Source: Streptomyces rhizosphaerihabitans
GTDB taxonomy: Bacteria > Actinomycetota > Actinomycetes > Streptomycetales > Streptomycetaceae
Assembly: GCF_025399795.1 (NCBI RefSeq)
Contig: NZ_JAODTZ010000005.1
Span: 1-64,000, forward strand
DNA: 64,000 nucleotides
Direction: 5' to 3'
Shown piece by piece: positions 26,795 through 35,349 of the stretch (positions within the stretch are counted from its first letter, which is position 1; the number at the start of each line of letters is the position of its first letter). The position numbers and the translations under genes are program-made. The notes beneath the pieces were generated by a model that saw only the letters and a list, made by a program, of their open reading frames with translations, made no database searches and was not told the origin of the DNA.

Positions 26795-27549
26795 ACCGGT
26801 GCCCCCTTGCCGTCGAAGGCCTTCATACGGTCGAGGACCTTGTCGGCCGTCGGGTTCTCCATCCGGTCCACGAGGCGTCCGTCGGCGAGGAAGACCACCT
26901 CGTCGGCGTGCGCGGCGGCGACCGGATCGTGCGTGACCATGACGACCGTACGGTCCATCTGGCGCACCGCCCTGCCGAGCAGGTTCAGGACCTCCTCGCC
27001 GGAGCGGGAGTCGAGGTTGCCGGTGGGTTCGTCGGCGAAGACGACGTCGGGCTGTCCGGCGAACGCCCTTGCCACGGCGACGCGTTGCTGCTGTCCGCCG
27101 GACAGCTCGCTGGGCCGGTGGTGGAGCCGGTCGCGCAGACCGACGACGTCGACGAGGGCGTCGGTCCATTCGCGGGAGCCCTTGGTTCCGGCGAGGTCCA
27201 TGGGCAGGGCGATGTTCTCGGCGACGGTGAGCGTCGGAATCAGGTTGAACGCCTGGAAGACGAATCCGATCCGGTCGCGGCGCAGCAGGGTCAGGCGGCG
27301 GTCGTCGAGGGTGCCGAGCTCGGTGTCGCCGATGTAGGCGGTTCCCGAGGTGAGGGTGTCCAGGCCCGCCGCACAGTGCATGAGTGTGGACTTGCCGGAG
27401 CCCGAGGGCCCCATGATCGCGGTGAAGCGGCCGGCCGGGAAGCCGACGCTCACCCCGTCCAGGGCCCGCACGGCGGTGTCACCGCTGCCGTACACCTTCA
27501 CGGCCCCGGCGACGCGGGCCGCGTCCTTGCGGGCGGTCGTGGCCGTCAT
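26791..27549 (-). CDS. ABC transporter ATP-binding protein (LolD/MacB-like)
   Basis: This 252-residue ATPase has Walker A GPSGSGKST, the Q-loop in GFVFQAFNLIP, the signature LSGGQQQR, Walker B VVFADEPTGN and the switch His in MVTHDP. It powers the permease encoded downstream. It overlaps both neighbours by 4 bp (ATGA at 27546-27549 with the upstream SHOCT gene and at 26791-26794 with the permease), forming a three-gene operon. Confidence 0.96.
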   Translation of the reverse strand: MTATTARKDAARVAGAVKVYGSGDTAVRALDGVSVGFPAGRFTAIMGPSGSGKSTLMHCAAGLDTLTSGTAYIGDTELGTLDDRRLTLLRRDRIGFVFQAFNLIPTLTVAENIALPMDLAGTKGSREWTDALVDVVGLRDRLHHRPSELSGGQQQRVAVARAFAGQPDVVFADEPTGNLDSRSGEEVLNLLGRAVRQMDRTVVMVTHDPVAAAHADEVVFLADGRLVDRMENPTADKVLDRMKAFDGKGAPV

Positions 27550-27851
27550 GCCGCACCGCCCTTGCCCGTGCGCCCGAACTGCTCGTCGAGGACGGACAGG
27601 CGGCGCCAGTACTCGTCCTCGTCGATCTCTCCGGAGGCGAAGCGGCGGCCGAGCACGGCGATCGGCGAGTCGCCGGCCGTCAGGGAAGAACCGGGGCCGA
27701 AGCCGCCCGTCGCACGCCACGGGCCACGGCCGCCGCGCCAGGCGGTGCGCCGCAGGACGGTCACGACGCCGATCACGACGGCCGCCCAGATCAGCGGAAG
27801 GAACAGGATCCACGGGCCGGGGCCGCCGTCCCAGTTCGCCAGGGTCTGCAT
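27546..27851 (-). CDS. Small membrane protein with C-terminal SHOCT domain
   Basis: This 101-residue protein starts MQTLANWDGGPGPWIL. One transmembrane helix (residues about 14-34) is followed by a Gly-rich linker and a SHOCT domain (SPIAVLGRRFASGEIDEDEYWRRL). SHOCT domains are short oligomerisation or anchoring motifs. As the first gene of the operon it may modulate or localise the exporter. The divergent TetR gene 220 bp away is a candidate regulator, but no shared operator is proven. Confidence 0.88.
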   Translation of the reverse strand: MQTLANWDGGPGPWILFLPLIWAAVVIGVVTVLRRTAWRGGRGPWRATGGFGPGSSLTAGDSPIAVLGRRFASGEIDEDEYWRRLSVLDEQFGRTGKGGAA

Positions 27852-28043
27852 CTCGAGTCATCTCCTCGATGGAATCGCGCGTCTCCGCGGGATCTTTCGG
27901 TGATGCTTCGAGACTCGCCCCGGCAGGGGGTCCGAGTCGTCGTACCGCCAGCGGCCGTACGCGTACCTCAGGGGGAGTACGCAGGGCGCCCCGGGCTGCT
28001 CCGCGCGGCACCCACCCCTCAGGCGGCAGGGAATCCCAACCTC

Positions 28044-28063
28044 TGTACCTACTAGTATGTACA
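28044..28063. promoter_or_regulatory. Palindromic operator upstream of TetR gene
   Basis: The sequence TGTACCTACTAGTATGTACA is a 20-bp palindrome with one mismatched pair, centred on ACT|AGT. It ends 8 bp before the TetR start codon and overlaps TAGTAT, a possible -10 box. This placement is typical of an autoregulatory TetR operator. Confidence 0.75.
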
Positions 28064-28071
28064 GTAGACGC

Positions 28072-28632
28072 ATGAGCACTCCGGACCGACTGATCGAGTC
28101 CACGCGCGAGCTGCTCTGGGAGCGCGGCTACGTGGGCACCAGCCCCAAGGCGATCCTGGAGCACGCGGGCGCGGGGCAGGGCAGCATGTACCACCACTTC
28201 CGGGGCAAGCCCGGTCTGGCACTCGCCGCGATCCGCCGTACCGCCGAAGAGATGCGGGCCACCGCCGAGGGCGTCCTCGGCTCGCCCGGATCGCCGTACG
28301 AGCGGATCGAGGCCTATCTGCGCCGCGAGCGCGACGTCCTGCGCGGCTGCCCGATCGGGCGGCTCACGATGGACCCGGACGTGATCGCGAGCGACGAACT
28401 GCGCGCACCGGTCGACGAGACGCTGGAATGGCTGCGCAGGCGGCTGGCCGCCATCGTCGAAGAGGGCCGGGAGCAGGGGCAGTTCGCGCCCACGCTCGAC
28501 GGCGAGGAGATCGCCGCGACGATCCTCGCGACCGTCCAGGGCGGCTACGTCCTGGCGCGCGCCTCCGGTTCACCGGCCGCGTTCGACGCGGGAGTCCGGG
28601 GACTGCTCGCTCTGCTGGCACCCACCCGCTGA
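28072..28632 (+). CDS. TetR-family transcriptional regulator
   Basis: This 186-residue regulator has an N-terminal TetR helix-turn-helix (TRELLWERGYVGTSPKAIL, GAGQGSMYHHFRGKPGLA). Its C-terminal domain is of the kind with a conserved Cys (LRGCPIGRLTMDPDV), as in YxaF/LmrA-like repressors. It probably represses its own promoter through the palindrome just upstream and, by extension, the DUF4865 and phosphotriesterase-like genes that follow on the same strand. The ATG at 28072 is used; an in-frame ATG at 28057 lies inside the palindrome. Confidence 0.93.
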   Translation: MSTPDRLIESTRELLWERGYVGTSPKAILEHAGAGQGSMYHHFRGKPGLALAAIRRTAEEMRATAEGVLGSPGSPYERIEAYLRRERDVLRGCPIGRLTMDPDVIASDELRAPVDETLEWLRRRLAAIVEEGREQGQFAPTLDGEEIAATILATVQGGYVLARASGSPAAFDAGVRGLLALLAPTR

Positions 28633-28721
28633 CCCCGCCGCGCCGAAGACCACCGGGCCGGCGTCCGCCCTCCCCGCGAAACCGCGAACCGCCGACCGCG
28701 AACTCCAGGAAGGACCTTCCC

Positions 28722-29306
28722 ATGCACGCCATGCAGTACGAGATCACGTTTCCCGCGGACTACGACATGACCGTCGTCCGGGACCGGGTCGATCGCATCG
28801 GCCATCGGCTCGACGCGTGGGACGGCCTCGGTATCAAGGCGTATCTGATGCGCGAGCGCGGGGTGGACGGTTCCCCGGTCAACCAGTACGCGCCCTTCTA
28901 CCTGTGGAACACGACCGAGGGAATGAACTCCTTTCTCTGGGGCGGGGCGTTCCAGGGCCTGGTGAACGACTTCGGGCGCCCGGTGGTGCAGCACTGGACC
29001 GGTCTCGCGTACGAGGAGGGCGGGGCCGCGGGATCGCCGGCCAAGGTCGCGGTCCGCCGGCGCCGGGCCGTCGACGAGGGCCTGGAGCTGTCCGAGGCGA
29101 TAGAGGGGGCGGTGCGCGAGGCCGGGCGGCTGGCCGCGCTGGACGGGGCGGTCTGCGTCGGCGCCGCCGTCGATCCGCGGCACTGGGAGGTCGTGCACTT
29201 CTCGCTCTGGGAGCACGACTCCCCCAAGGCGCCGGGCGAGGTCTTCCAGGTGCTGCACGTGTCCGAACCCGAGCGCGACCGGCTGCCGCGGGGCCGGCGG
29301 TGGTGA
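28722..29306 (+). CDS. DUF4865-family protein
   Basis: This 194-residue protein starts MHAMQYEITFPADYDM after a strong Shine-Dalgarno (AGGAAGGA). It contains WDGLGIKAYLMRERG and QYAPFYLWNTTEGMNSFLWGG, typical of DUF4865. These proteins resemble ferredoxin-like small-molecule or monooxygenase-type folds and are often encoded beside TetR regulators. The reaction is unknown. Its stop overlaps the start of the next gene (GTGA, 29303-29306), so the two are translationally coupled. Confidence 0.87.
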   Translation: MHAMQYEITFPADYDMTVVRDRVDRIGHRLDAWDGLGIKAYLMRERGVDGSPVNQYAPFYLWNTTEGMNSFLWGGAFQGLVNDFGRPVVQHWTGLAYEEGGAAGSPAKVAVRRRRAVDEGLELSEAIEGAVREAGRLAALDGAVCVGAAVDPRHWEVVHFSLWEHDSPKAPGEVFQVLHVSEPERDRLPRGRRW

Positions 29307-30223
29307 GCCCGGTGAACACGGTCCGTACGGTTCTGGGTGACGTGCTCCCCGAACACCTCGGGGTGTGCGACGCGCACGACCATCTGTTCTTCGGCAGTCC
29401 GCAACTCCCGGGCCAGGAGCTGTGCGACGCGTCCGCCGCGCGGGCCGAGCTGGCCGCGTTCCGCGCGCAGGGCGGTGGCAGCGTGGTCCAGTGGACGCCG
29501 TACGGTCTGGGCAGGCGGGCCGCGGATCTGCCGCTGATCTCCCGCGACGCCGGGGTCCATGTCGTCGCGGCGACCGGGCTGCACCAAGCGGCGCACTACA
29601 CACCGGAGTTGCTGGGCGAACTGCGCGCAACGCTGGCCGACGTCCTCGTCACCGAGCTCACGGCGGGCATCGGGACGACCGGAATCCGGGCCGGTCTGAT
29701 CAAGGTCGCGGGCGGCTTCCACGCCTTGGACGCGCATGCCCGCTGGACGATGACCGCCGCGGCCGAGGCCCACCACACCACCGGTGCGCCGATCGCCGTG
29801 CACCTGGAGCTGGGCACCGGGGCACTGGACGTACTCGACCTGCTGTGCGGCGAGTTGGGTGTTCCGCCGCACCGGGTGATCCTGGGGCACCTCAACCGTT
29901 CCCCGGACCTCGTGGTGCAGCGCGAGGCCGCCGGGTCGGGCGCCTACCTCGCCTTCGACGGTCCCTCCCGCGCCAACCACGCAACGGACTGGCGCATGCC
30001 CGACGCCGTACGCGCCCTCGCCGACGCCGGTTTCGGCCACCGGCTGCTCCTCGGCGGTGACACGACGACCGCGGCGGCGCGCTCGGTCGACGGCGGCCCG
30101 GGGATGCCGTATCTGCTGCGCCGGGTCCGCCCGAGGCTCGAACTCGCCCTGGGCAAGGACCTGGTGGACCGGATCCTCACCGAGAACGCCGGGCGGGCCT
30201 TCGCCGTCGCCTGGCGCCCATGA
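29303..30223 (+). CDS. Phosphotriesterase-family metal-dependent hydrolase
   Basis: This 306-residue amidohydrolase-superfamily enzyme has the metal ligands of the family: DAHDHLFF near residue 25, the candidate carboxylated Lys in LIKVAGG, His in AVHLELG, His in ILGHLNR and the final Asp in LGGDTTT. The family includes lactonases, phosphotriesterases and PhnP/Php-like proteins. The natural substrate here is not evident and may be a lactone or sugar lactone. The GTG start is coupled to the DUF4865 gene, and both lie behind the TetR gene. Confidence 0.9.
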   Translation: MSPVNTVRTVLGDVLPEHLGVCDAHDHLFFGSPQLPGQELCDASAARAELAAFRAQGGGSVVQWTPYGLGRRAADLPLISRDAGVHVVAATGLHQAAHYTPELLGELRATLADVLVTELTAGIGTTGIRAGLIKVAGGFHALDAHARWTMTAAAEAHHTTGAPIAVHLELGTGALDVLDLLCGELGVPPHRVILGHLNRSPDLVVQREAAGSGAYLAFDGPSRANHATDWRMPDAVRALADAGFGHRLLLGGDTTTAAARSVDGGPGMPYLLRRVRPRLELALGKDLVDRILTENAGRAFAVAWRP

Positions 30224-30226
30224 GGG

Positions 30227-31465
30227 TCAGACGGGCAGCGCCTTCAGCGGATCGTCCAACACCGGCTGCCACGCCAACTCGGCTGCCCCGACCAGGCTGT
30301 TGTGGTCCAGGGTGCAGGCGAGGATCGGTACTCCGCCGCTCTGCCCCCACAGACTGCGGTCGGCGACGACGGCGCGCAGCCGGTCCGGGTCGGCGTCCAG
30401 CAGGGCGCGGTGCAGTCCGCCGAGGATGATGCGGTCCGGATTGAGGATGTTGACGAGGCCCGCGAGGCCGAGGCCCAGGCGGTCGATCAGCGCCTCGATG
30501 GCCCTGCGGACGGACGGATCGGCGTACTCGTCGCGGATCAGCTCGTTGGACTGCTGGAGCAGCGACACCTCGGGGCCGGGGGCGCGGCCGGCCGCGGTGA
30601 GGAAGGCCAGCGGGTCGGCCTCGACGTCGAGACAGCCGCGGCTGCCGCAGTGGCAGGGGCGCCCCTCGGGATTGACGGTGAGATGGCCGACTTCGAGGGC
30701 GAGCCCCGAACTGCCCGTGTGCAGGCGCCCGTCGAGCACCAGGGCACCGCCGACGCCACGGTGTCCGGTGGCCACGCAGAACAGATCGCGGGCGCCGCGG
30801 CCCGCTCCGTGCCGGTGCTCGGCGAGGGCGGCGAGGTTGACGTCGTTGGCGGCGAACGCCGGTCCCTCGATTCCGGCCGCGCGCACCCGCTCGGCGAAGA
30901 TCTGCCGGACGGGGGCGCCCGCGGGCCAGGCCAGGTGCAGCGGGTTGAGGGCGAGCCCCTCGGGTTCGGCGACGGCGGACGGTACGGCGAGCCCGGCGCC
31001 CACACAGCGGCGCCCGGTCTCGCGGAGCAGTTCGGCGCCGGCGTCGACGACCGAGCCGAGCACCTTCGCCGGATCGGCGTCGACGGTCTCGCAGCCGGGC
31101 GCGGTCGCGACGATCCGGCCGCCGAGGCCGACCAGCGCGGCGCGGAACCCGTCCGCGTGCACCTGCGCGGCCAGCGCCACGGGCCCGTCCTCGGCGACCT
31201 CCAGCCGGTGCGAGGGCCGCCCCTGCGAACCGGCGGCGGCACCGGGCCGCGCGTCGACCCGGATCAGCCCCAGCGCCTCCAGTTCCGCGGCCACGGCGCC
31301 CGCGGTCGCCCGGGTGACTCCCAGTTCGGCGGTGAGCACGGCACGCGTCGGCGCGCGCCCGGTGTGCACGAGTTCCAGCGCCGGTCCGAGTGCCCCGCGC
31401 CCCCGGTCGAGCCGTGTCCGCGTGCTGCCATCCCCCGCCGTCCGGGGGCCCGCCTTGCCGTTCAT
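30227..31465 (-). CDS. ROK-family regulator (NagC/Mlc type)
   Basis: This 412-residue protein has an N-terminal winged helix (about residues 25-85: RAVLTAELGVTRATAGAVAAEL) followed by a ROK sugar-kinase-like domain. The ROK zinc motif is clear: GHLTVNP followed by CHCGSRGCLD. ROK regulators bind sugars or sugar phosphates and repress uptake and catabolic genes. It is convergent with the phosphotriesterase gene, with only 3 bp between stops. The ATG at 31465 gives MNGKAGPRTAG; a longer upstream frame is open but atypical. Confidence 0.92.
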   Translation of the reverse strand: MNGKAGPRTAGDGSTRTRLDRGRGALGPALELVHTGRAPTRAVLTAELGVTRATAGAVAAELEALGLIRVDARPGAAAGSQGRPSHRLEVAEDGPVALAAQVHADGFRAALVGLGGRIVATAPGCETVDADPAKVLGSVVDAGAELLRETGRRCVGAGLAVPSAVAEPEGLALNPLHLAWPAGAPVRQIFAERVRAAGIEGPAFAANDVNLAALAEHRHGAGRGARDLFCVATGHRGVGGALVLDGRLHTGSSGLALEVGHLTVNPEGRPCHCGSRGCLDVEADPLAFLTAAGRAPGPEVSLLQQSNELIRDEYADPSVRRAIEALIDRLGLGLAGLVNILNPDRIILGGLHRALLDADPDRLRAVVADRSLWGQSGGVPILACTLDHNSLVGAAELAWQPVLDDPLKALPV

Positions 31466-31621
31466 GAAGGCGAGTCTCCCATGATCCGCTCCCGCGGGGC
31501 CCGTCCGGTCACGGCGACCGCCGGGAGGAGACACTCCGGCGCCGGGCTGCCGTTCGGATCGCACGTCGGCCACCCGGTCCGAGAGCCCGCGCCTCGGCGT
31601 CGGCCGTGAGCCGGTCCGCCG

Positions 31622-32305
31622 CTACCGCGCGGGCCCCGGCGGGAAGCCGCCGGCCCTGAGCGTGAGGTTGAGCCGCCCGGTCAGTCCCAACTCGGGGGGC
31701 GCCGTACCCGCGTGCACCCTCGGTACTCCGTGATACGCGAGCCGTGACGGGCCGCCGAACACGAAGAGGTCGCCGCTGCGGAGCTCGACGTCGGTGTACG
31801 GCCGTGACCGGGACTCCGTGTTGCCGAACCGGAAGACGCAGGTGTCGCCCAGGCTCAGCGACACGACCGGGGCGTCGGACGATTCGTCGCTGTCGCGGTG
31901 CATGCCCATACGTGCTTCGGCGTCGTAGAAGTTGATCAGCGCGATGTCGTACGCGGCGGACGGATCCGCACCGAGGGCGTCGGCGCCCAGGGTGTCCGTG
32001 ACCGCCTCGCGGGCCAGTTCGCCGAGCCGGTCGGGGAAGGGTTTCACCGGCGAACCGTCACCGTCGGCCACCGTCCGCGCGTAGCCGTACGGGTACCAGT
32101 GCCAGCCAAGACAGACCTGCCGGGAGCTCATCGTGCCGCCGCCGGGGGTGCGGACGGTGCGCAGGCCCGCCGGCGGGCGTGCCCAGCCCCGGCAGGCCTC
32201 GAGGAGCTGCCGCTGCTGTTCTCCGTCCAGCCAGTCCGGGAGGTGCACGGCGCCGGGCGCGATCTCCGTCCGGTCGCGCGGGAACAACTCCGCGTCCATC
32301 GACAT
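31622..32305 (-). CDS. AlkB-like 2-oxoglutarate/Fe(II) dioxygenase
   Basis: This 227-residue protein has the AlkB signatures INFYDAEARMGMHRDSDE (HxD iron ligands), FGGPSRLAYHG (distal His) and the 2-oxoglutarate-binding Arg in GRLNLTLR. It probably removes alkyl groups from DNA or RNA bases by oxidation. It is divergent from the methyltransferase gene, 53 bp between starts. The ATG at 32305 begins MSMDAELFPRD. Confidence 0.92.
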   Translation of the reverse strand: MSMDAELFPRDRTEIAPGAVHLPDWLDGEQQRQLLEACRGWARPPAGLRTVRTPGGGTMSSRQVCLGWHWYPYGYARTVADGDGSPVKPFPDRLGELAREAVTDTLGADALGADPSAAYDIALINFYDAEARMGMHRDSDESSDAPVVSLSLGDTCVFRFGNTESRSRPYTDVELRSGDLFVFGGPSRLAYHGVPRVHAGTAPPELGLTGRLNLTLRAGGFPPGPAR

Positions 32306-32358
32306 GCCCCCATCCTCGCGCACCTCAGGCGCCCCGGGTCGCTTAGCCTTGACCCACG

Positions 32359-33513
32359 ATGAACGACCGGATGACGACACCCTGGGGCGATTACGAACTC
32401 GCCCGTTTCCCCGAGGACCCTCGCGATCGACTCCGCGCCTGGGACGCTGCCGACACCTATCTGCTGGGACACCTCGCGGAGAGCGGCACCCCGTTGACGG
32501 GCTCGGTCGTGATCGTCGGCGACCGGTGGGGTGCTCTCACCACGGCGTTGTCGGCGCGGCGGCCGACACAGATCACCGACTCCCACCTGGCGCAGGAGGC
32601 GACCCGCGCGAATCTGGCGCGGGCCGGTGCCGAGGAGTCCGGGGTCCGGCTCCTCACGACCCAGGAGCCGCCTCCCGAGCGGGTCGACGTGCTGCTCGTG
32701 CGGGTGCCGAAGAGCCTCGCTCTCCTGGAGGACCAGCTGCACAGGCTGGCGCCCGGCGTGCACGAGGGAACCGTGGTCATCGGCACCGGCATGGTCAAGG
32801 AGATCCACACCTCGACGCTGCACCTCTTCGAGCGGATCCTCGGTCCGACCCGCACCTCGCTGGCCGAGAAGAAGGCCCGACTGATCTTCTGCACCCCGCT
32901 CCAGGGAATCGCCCGGAAGGCCAACCCCTGGCCGTACAGTTACGTGCTCCCCGACGACATCGGCCTGGTCTCCGGCCGCACGGTCGTCAATCACGCGGGC
33001 GTCTTCTGCGCCGACCGCCTCGACATCGGCACCCGCTTCTTCCTTCGGCATCTGCCGCGCAGCCGGGGCGTCGAGCGGGTGGTGGACCTGGGATGCGGCA
33101 ACGGCGTGGTCGGTACGGCGATCGCGCTGGCCAATCCCGACGCCGAGGTGCTGTTCGCCGACGAGTCGTACCAGGCGGTGGCCTCGGCGGAGGCGACCTA
33201 CCGGGCGAACGCCGACGGGAGCGCCGAATTCCGTGTCGCCGACGGGCTGGAGGGCGTCCCTTCCGAGAGCGTCGACCTCGTCCTGAACAATCCCCCGTTC
33301 CACTCCCACCAGGCGATGACGGACACGACCGCCTGGCGGATGTTCTCGGACGCCCGGCGCGCACTGCGGCCGGGCGGTGAGCTGTGGGTGATCGGCAATC
33401 GCCATCTGGGCTACCACCTGAAGCTGCGCCGGCTCTTCGGCAACAGTGAACTGGTCGCGGGCGACGCCAAGTTCGTGATCCTGCGGGCCGTGAAGAAGGA
33501 CGCCGACCGGTAA
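32359..33513 (+). CDS. Class I SAM methyltransferase, RlmG/RsmC-like
   Basis: This 384-residue protein has a degenerate N-terminal methyltransferase-like half (residues 1-190). The active C-terminal half carries the SAM-binding motif VVDLGCGNGVVG and the catalytic LVLNNPPFHSH, the NPPF motif of N2-guanine rRNA methyltransferases such as RlmG and RsmC. The likely role is rRNA base methylation. The exact base is not inferable. The start is ATG 32359; ATG 32371 is an alternative. Confidence 0.9.
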   Translation: MNDRMTTPWGDYELARFPEDPRDRLRAWDAADTYLLGHLAESGTPLTGSVVIVGDRWGALTTALSARRPTQITDSHLAQEATRANLARAGAEESGVRLLTTQEPPPERVDVLLVRVPKSLALLEDQLHRLAPGVHEGTVVIGTGMVKEIHTSTLHLFERILGPTRTSLAEKKARLIFCTPLQGIARKANPWPYSYVLPDDIGLVSGRTVVNHAGVFCADRLDIGTRFFLRHLPRSRGVERVVDLGCGNGVVGTAIALANPDAEVLFADESYQAVASAEATYRANADGSAEFRVADGLEGVPSESVDLVLNNPPFHSHQAMTDTTAWRMFSDARRALRPGGELWVIGNRHLGYHLKLRRLFGNSELVAGDAKFVILRAVKKDADR

Positions 33514-33541
33514 CCCCGCGAGCCTCGGGCAGCACGCGGGG
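33514..33541 (+). terminator. Weak hairpin after the methyltransferase gene
   Basis: A 7-bp stem (CCCCGCG with CGCGGGG) and a 14-nt loop start at the stop codon. It is modest in size, so the call is tentative. Confidence 0.4.
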
Positions 33542-33575
33542 CGGGGCGCCGGAACGGAGAGAGCCGAAGTGCGGA

Positions 33576-33675
33576 GCGGTCGGCAGTACGTTCCGGCCCG
33601 GTCGACCGGCCGGTTCCTCGGACCGGATCGTCGGGCCGTTTCTCGGACCGGGCCCTCGGGTCGGTCCCCCGCCGG
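33576..33675. repeat. Degenerate 25-bp tandem repeat
   Basis: Units begin at 33576, 33601, 33626 and 33651. The best pair, 33601-33625 and 33626-33650, share GGCCG, a TCTCGGACCG-like end and most positions between. It is non-coding and sits upstream of the FAD enzyme gene. Confidence 0.65.
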
Positions 33676-33802
33676 AGACCTGCGACAAGAGGCACCTGGC
33701 GCGTCACCAAAAGACAGAATCGGCACAGTTTTTGATCTCCCCTGTACACCTACGCGTCCGACCGTAGAGTGATGTCGCTCACCAATGACAACTGGGGGAA
33801 TC

Positions 33803-35200
33803 ATGTCGCGCCGTGCTGTCGTCATCGGTGGGAGTGTGGCCGGCATGCTCGCCGCCGCGGCCCTGTCCCGGTCGGTGGGCGACGTGATCGTCCTGGAGCG
33901 CGACGAACTGCGCGACGGACCACACCCGCGCAAGCGGATCCCGCAGGCACGGCACGCCCACATCCTGCTGCCCAGCGGACGCGACGCGATACATGAGCTG
34001 CTGCCCGGAGCGGACGTACGCCGGCGCCTGCTCGCGTCGGGAGCTCACGAGCAGTCCTTCACCGACATGCTGGGCTTCGGTGCGCAGGGCTGGTTCCGGC
34101 GCTGGCCGACCGTGACCGACGATCTGCTGCTGACCCTCTGCAGCCGCGACCTGCTCGAGTCGGTTCTCCGCGACGCCGTCCTCGGGACGACCCGGGTCAC
34201 GGTCCGCCGTGCCGAGGCGCTGGCGCTGCTGGGAACCGCCGAGCGCGTCACGGGTGTACGCGTCCTCGCCGACGGGGCCGAGGAGGACCTGAGCGCCGAT
34301 CTCGTCGTCGACGCGAGCGGACGGGGATCACGCGTCGAGCACTGGCTCGAAACGCTCGGCGTGACGGACATACCGACCGACGAGGTCGACTCGGGTCTCG
34401 TCTACGCCAGCCGGATCTTCCGCGTCCCGAAGGGCGCGGAGCACTTCCCGCTGACCCAGGTCGAGGCGGACCCCGCCGCCTCCCGGCCGGGGCGTTCCGC
34501 GAATCTGGTGCCGATCGAGGACGGTCGCTGGCTGGTCAGCCTCGCGGGCACCCGCGGCGGCGAACCCACCGCCGATCCCGAGGAGTTCACCGAATTCGCC
34601 CTCGGCCTGCGCCACCCGCTCATCGGGCAGCTGATCTCCGGTGCCGAACCGCTCAGCGAGGTGTTCCTCAGCCGCAGCACCCGCAACAGGCGCCGCGAGT
34701 TCGAGAAGGCGGCCATGCCCGAGGGCCTGGTGGTGCTCGGTGACGCCGTCGCCACCTACAACCCCGTCTACGGCCAGGGCATGTCCGTCGCGGCCCTCGG
34801 TGCCCAGGCCCTGAGCCTGCAGTCGCTGCAGGCCGACGTCGCCGCTCCGGGGTTCGCCGGCGGCGTCCAGCGGGCGGCCGCCAGATCCGTCTCCGCCGCT
34901 TACACGATGAGCACCTCCCAGGACCAGTGGTTCCCGGAGGTCGTCGGCAAGGCTCCGACGCTCGTGGACCGGCTCCTCAGCCGCTACATGGGCCGGATGG
35001 CCCGCGTGGCCACCACCTCGTACGACGTGTCGGCGGCCATGTGCAGGGTCATCACGCTCCAGGCCGACGCGAGCCGTCTCGTGGACCCCAAGCTGCTTCT
35101 CGCCACTTTGAAGGGGCCCGTCATGGAGCCCCTGACCGGCCCGCCGCTGACCCCCGAGGAGAGCGCCTTCCTCGACTCAGTGGGCCCACTCGCCGTATGA
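33803..35200 (+). CDS. FAD-dependent oxidoreductase (monooxygenase/GG-reductase-like)
   Basis: This 465-residue flavoprotein has an N-terminal dinucleotide-binding motif (VVIGGSVAGMLAAAAL), a middle VVDASGRGSRVE motif and the second FAD motif GLVVLGDAVATYNPVYGQGMS. It belongs to the tryptophan-halogenase/geranylgeranyl-reductase-like superfamily. The HAHILLPSG segment resembles actinobacterial epoxidase-like proteins. The substrate is unknown. The ATG at 33803 follows a GGGGG Shine-Dalgarno. It is convergent with a MAB_1171c-family gene, a pairing I remember from other Streptomyces. Confidence 0.87.
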   Translation: MSRRAVVIGGSVAGMLAAAALSRSVGDVIVLERDELRDGPHPRKRIPQARHAHILLPSGRDAIHELLPGADVRRRLLASGAHEQSFTDMLGFGAQGWFRRWPTVTDDLLLTLCSRDLLESVLRDAVLGTTRVTVRRAEALALLGTAERVTGVRVLADGAEEDLSADLVVDASGRGSRVEHWLETLGVTDIPTDEVDSGLVYASRIFRVPKGAEHFPLTQVEADPAASRPGRSANLVPIEDGRWLVSLAGTRGGEPTADPEEFTEFALGLRHPLIGQLISGAEPLSEVFLSRSTRNRRREFEKAAMPEGLVVLGDAVATYNPVYGQGMSVAALGAQALSLQSLQADVAAPGFAGGVQRAAARSVSAAYTMSTSQDQWFPEVVGKAPTLVDRLLSRYMGRMARVATTSYDVSAAMCRVITLQADASRLVDPKLLLATLKGPVMEPLTGPPLTPEESAFLDSVGPLAV

Positions 35201-35349
35201 CGGTGTCCGCGGCACGGGCGTGGGCCCGACGGTCCACGCTCCCGGCGCCTGTCCGACGGTTCGCACGCTGTGAGCCGTCTGTCCGACGGGCTGGCGGGCT
35301 GGCGGGCTGGCGACCCAGACAGCCGAGGCCCAGGTTGCGCGGGGCACGG

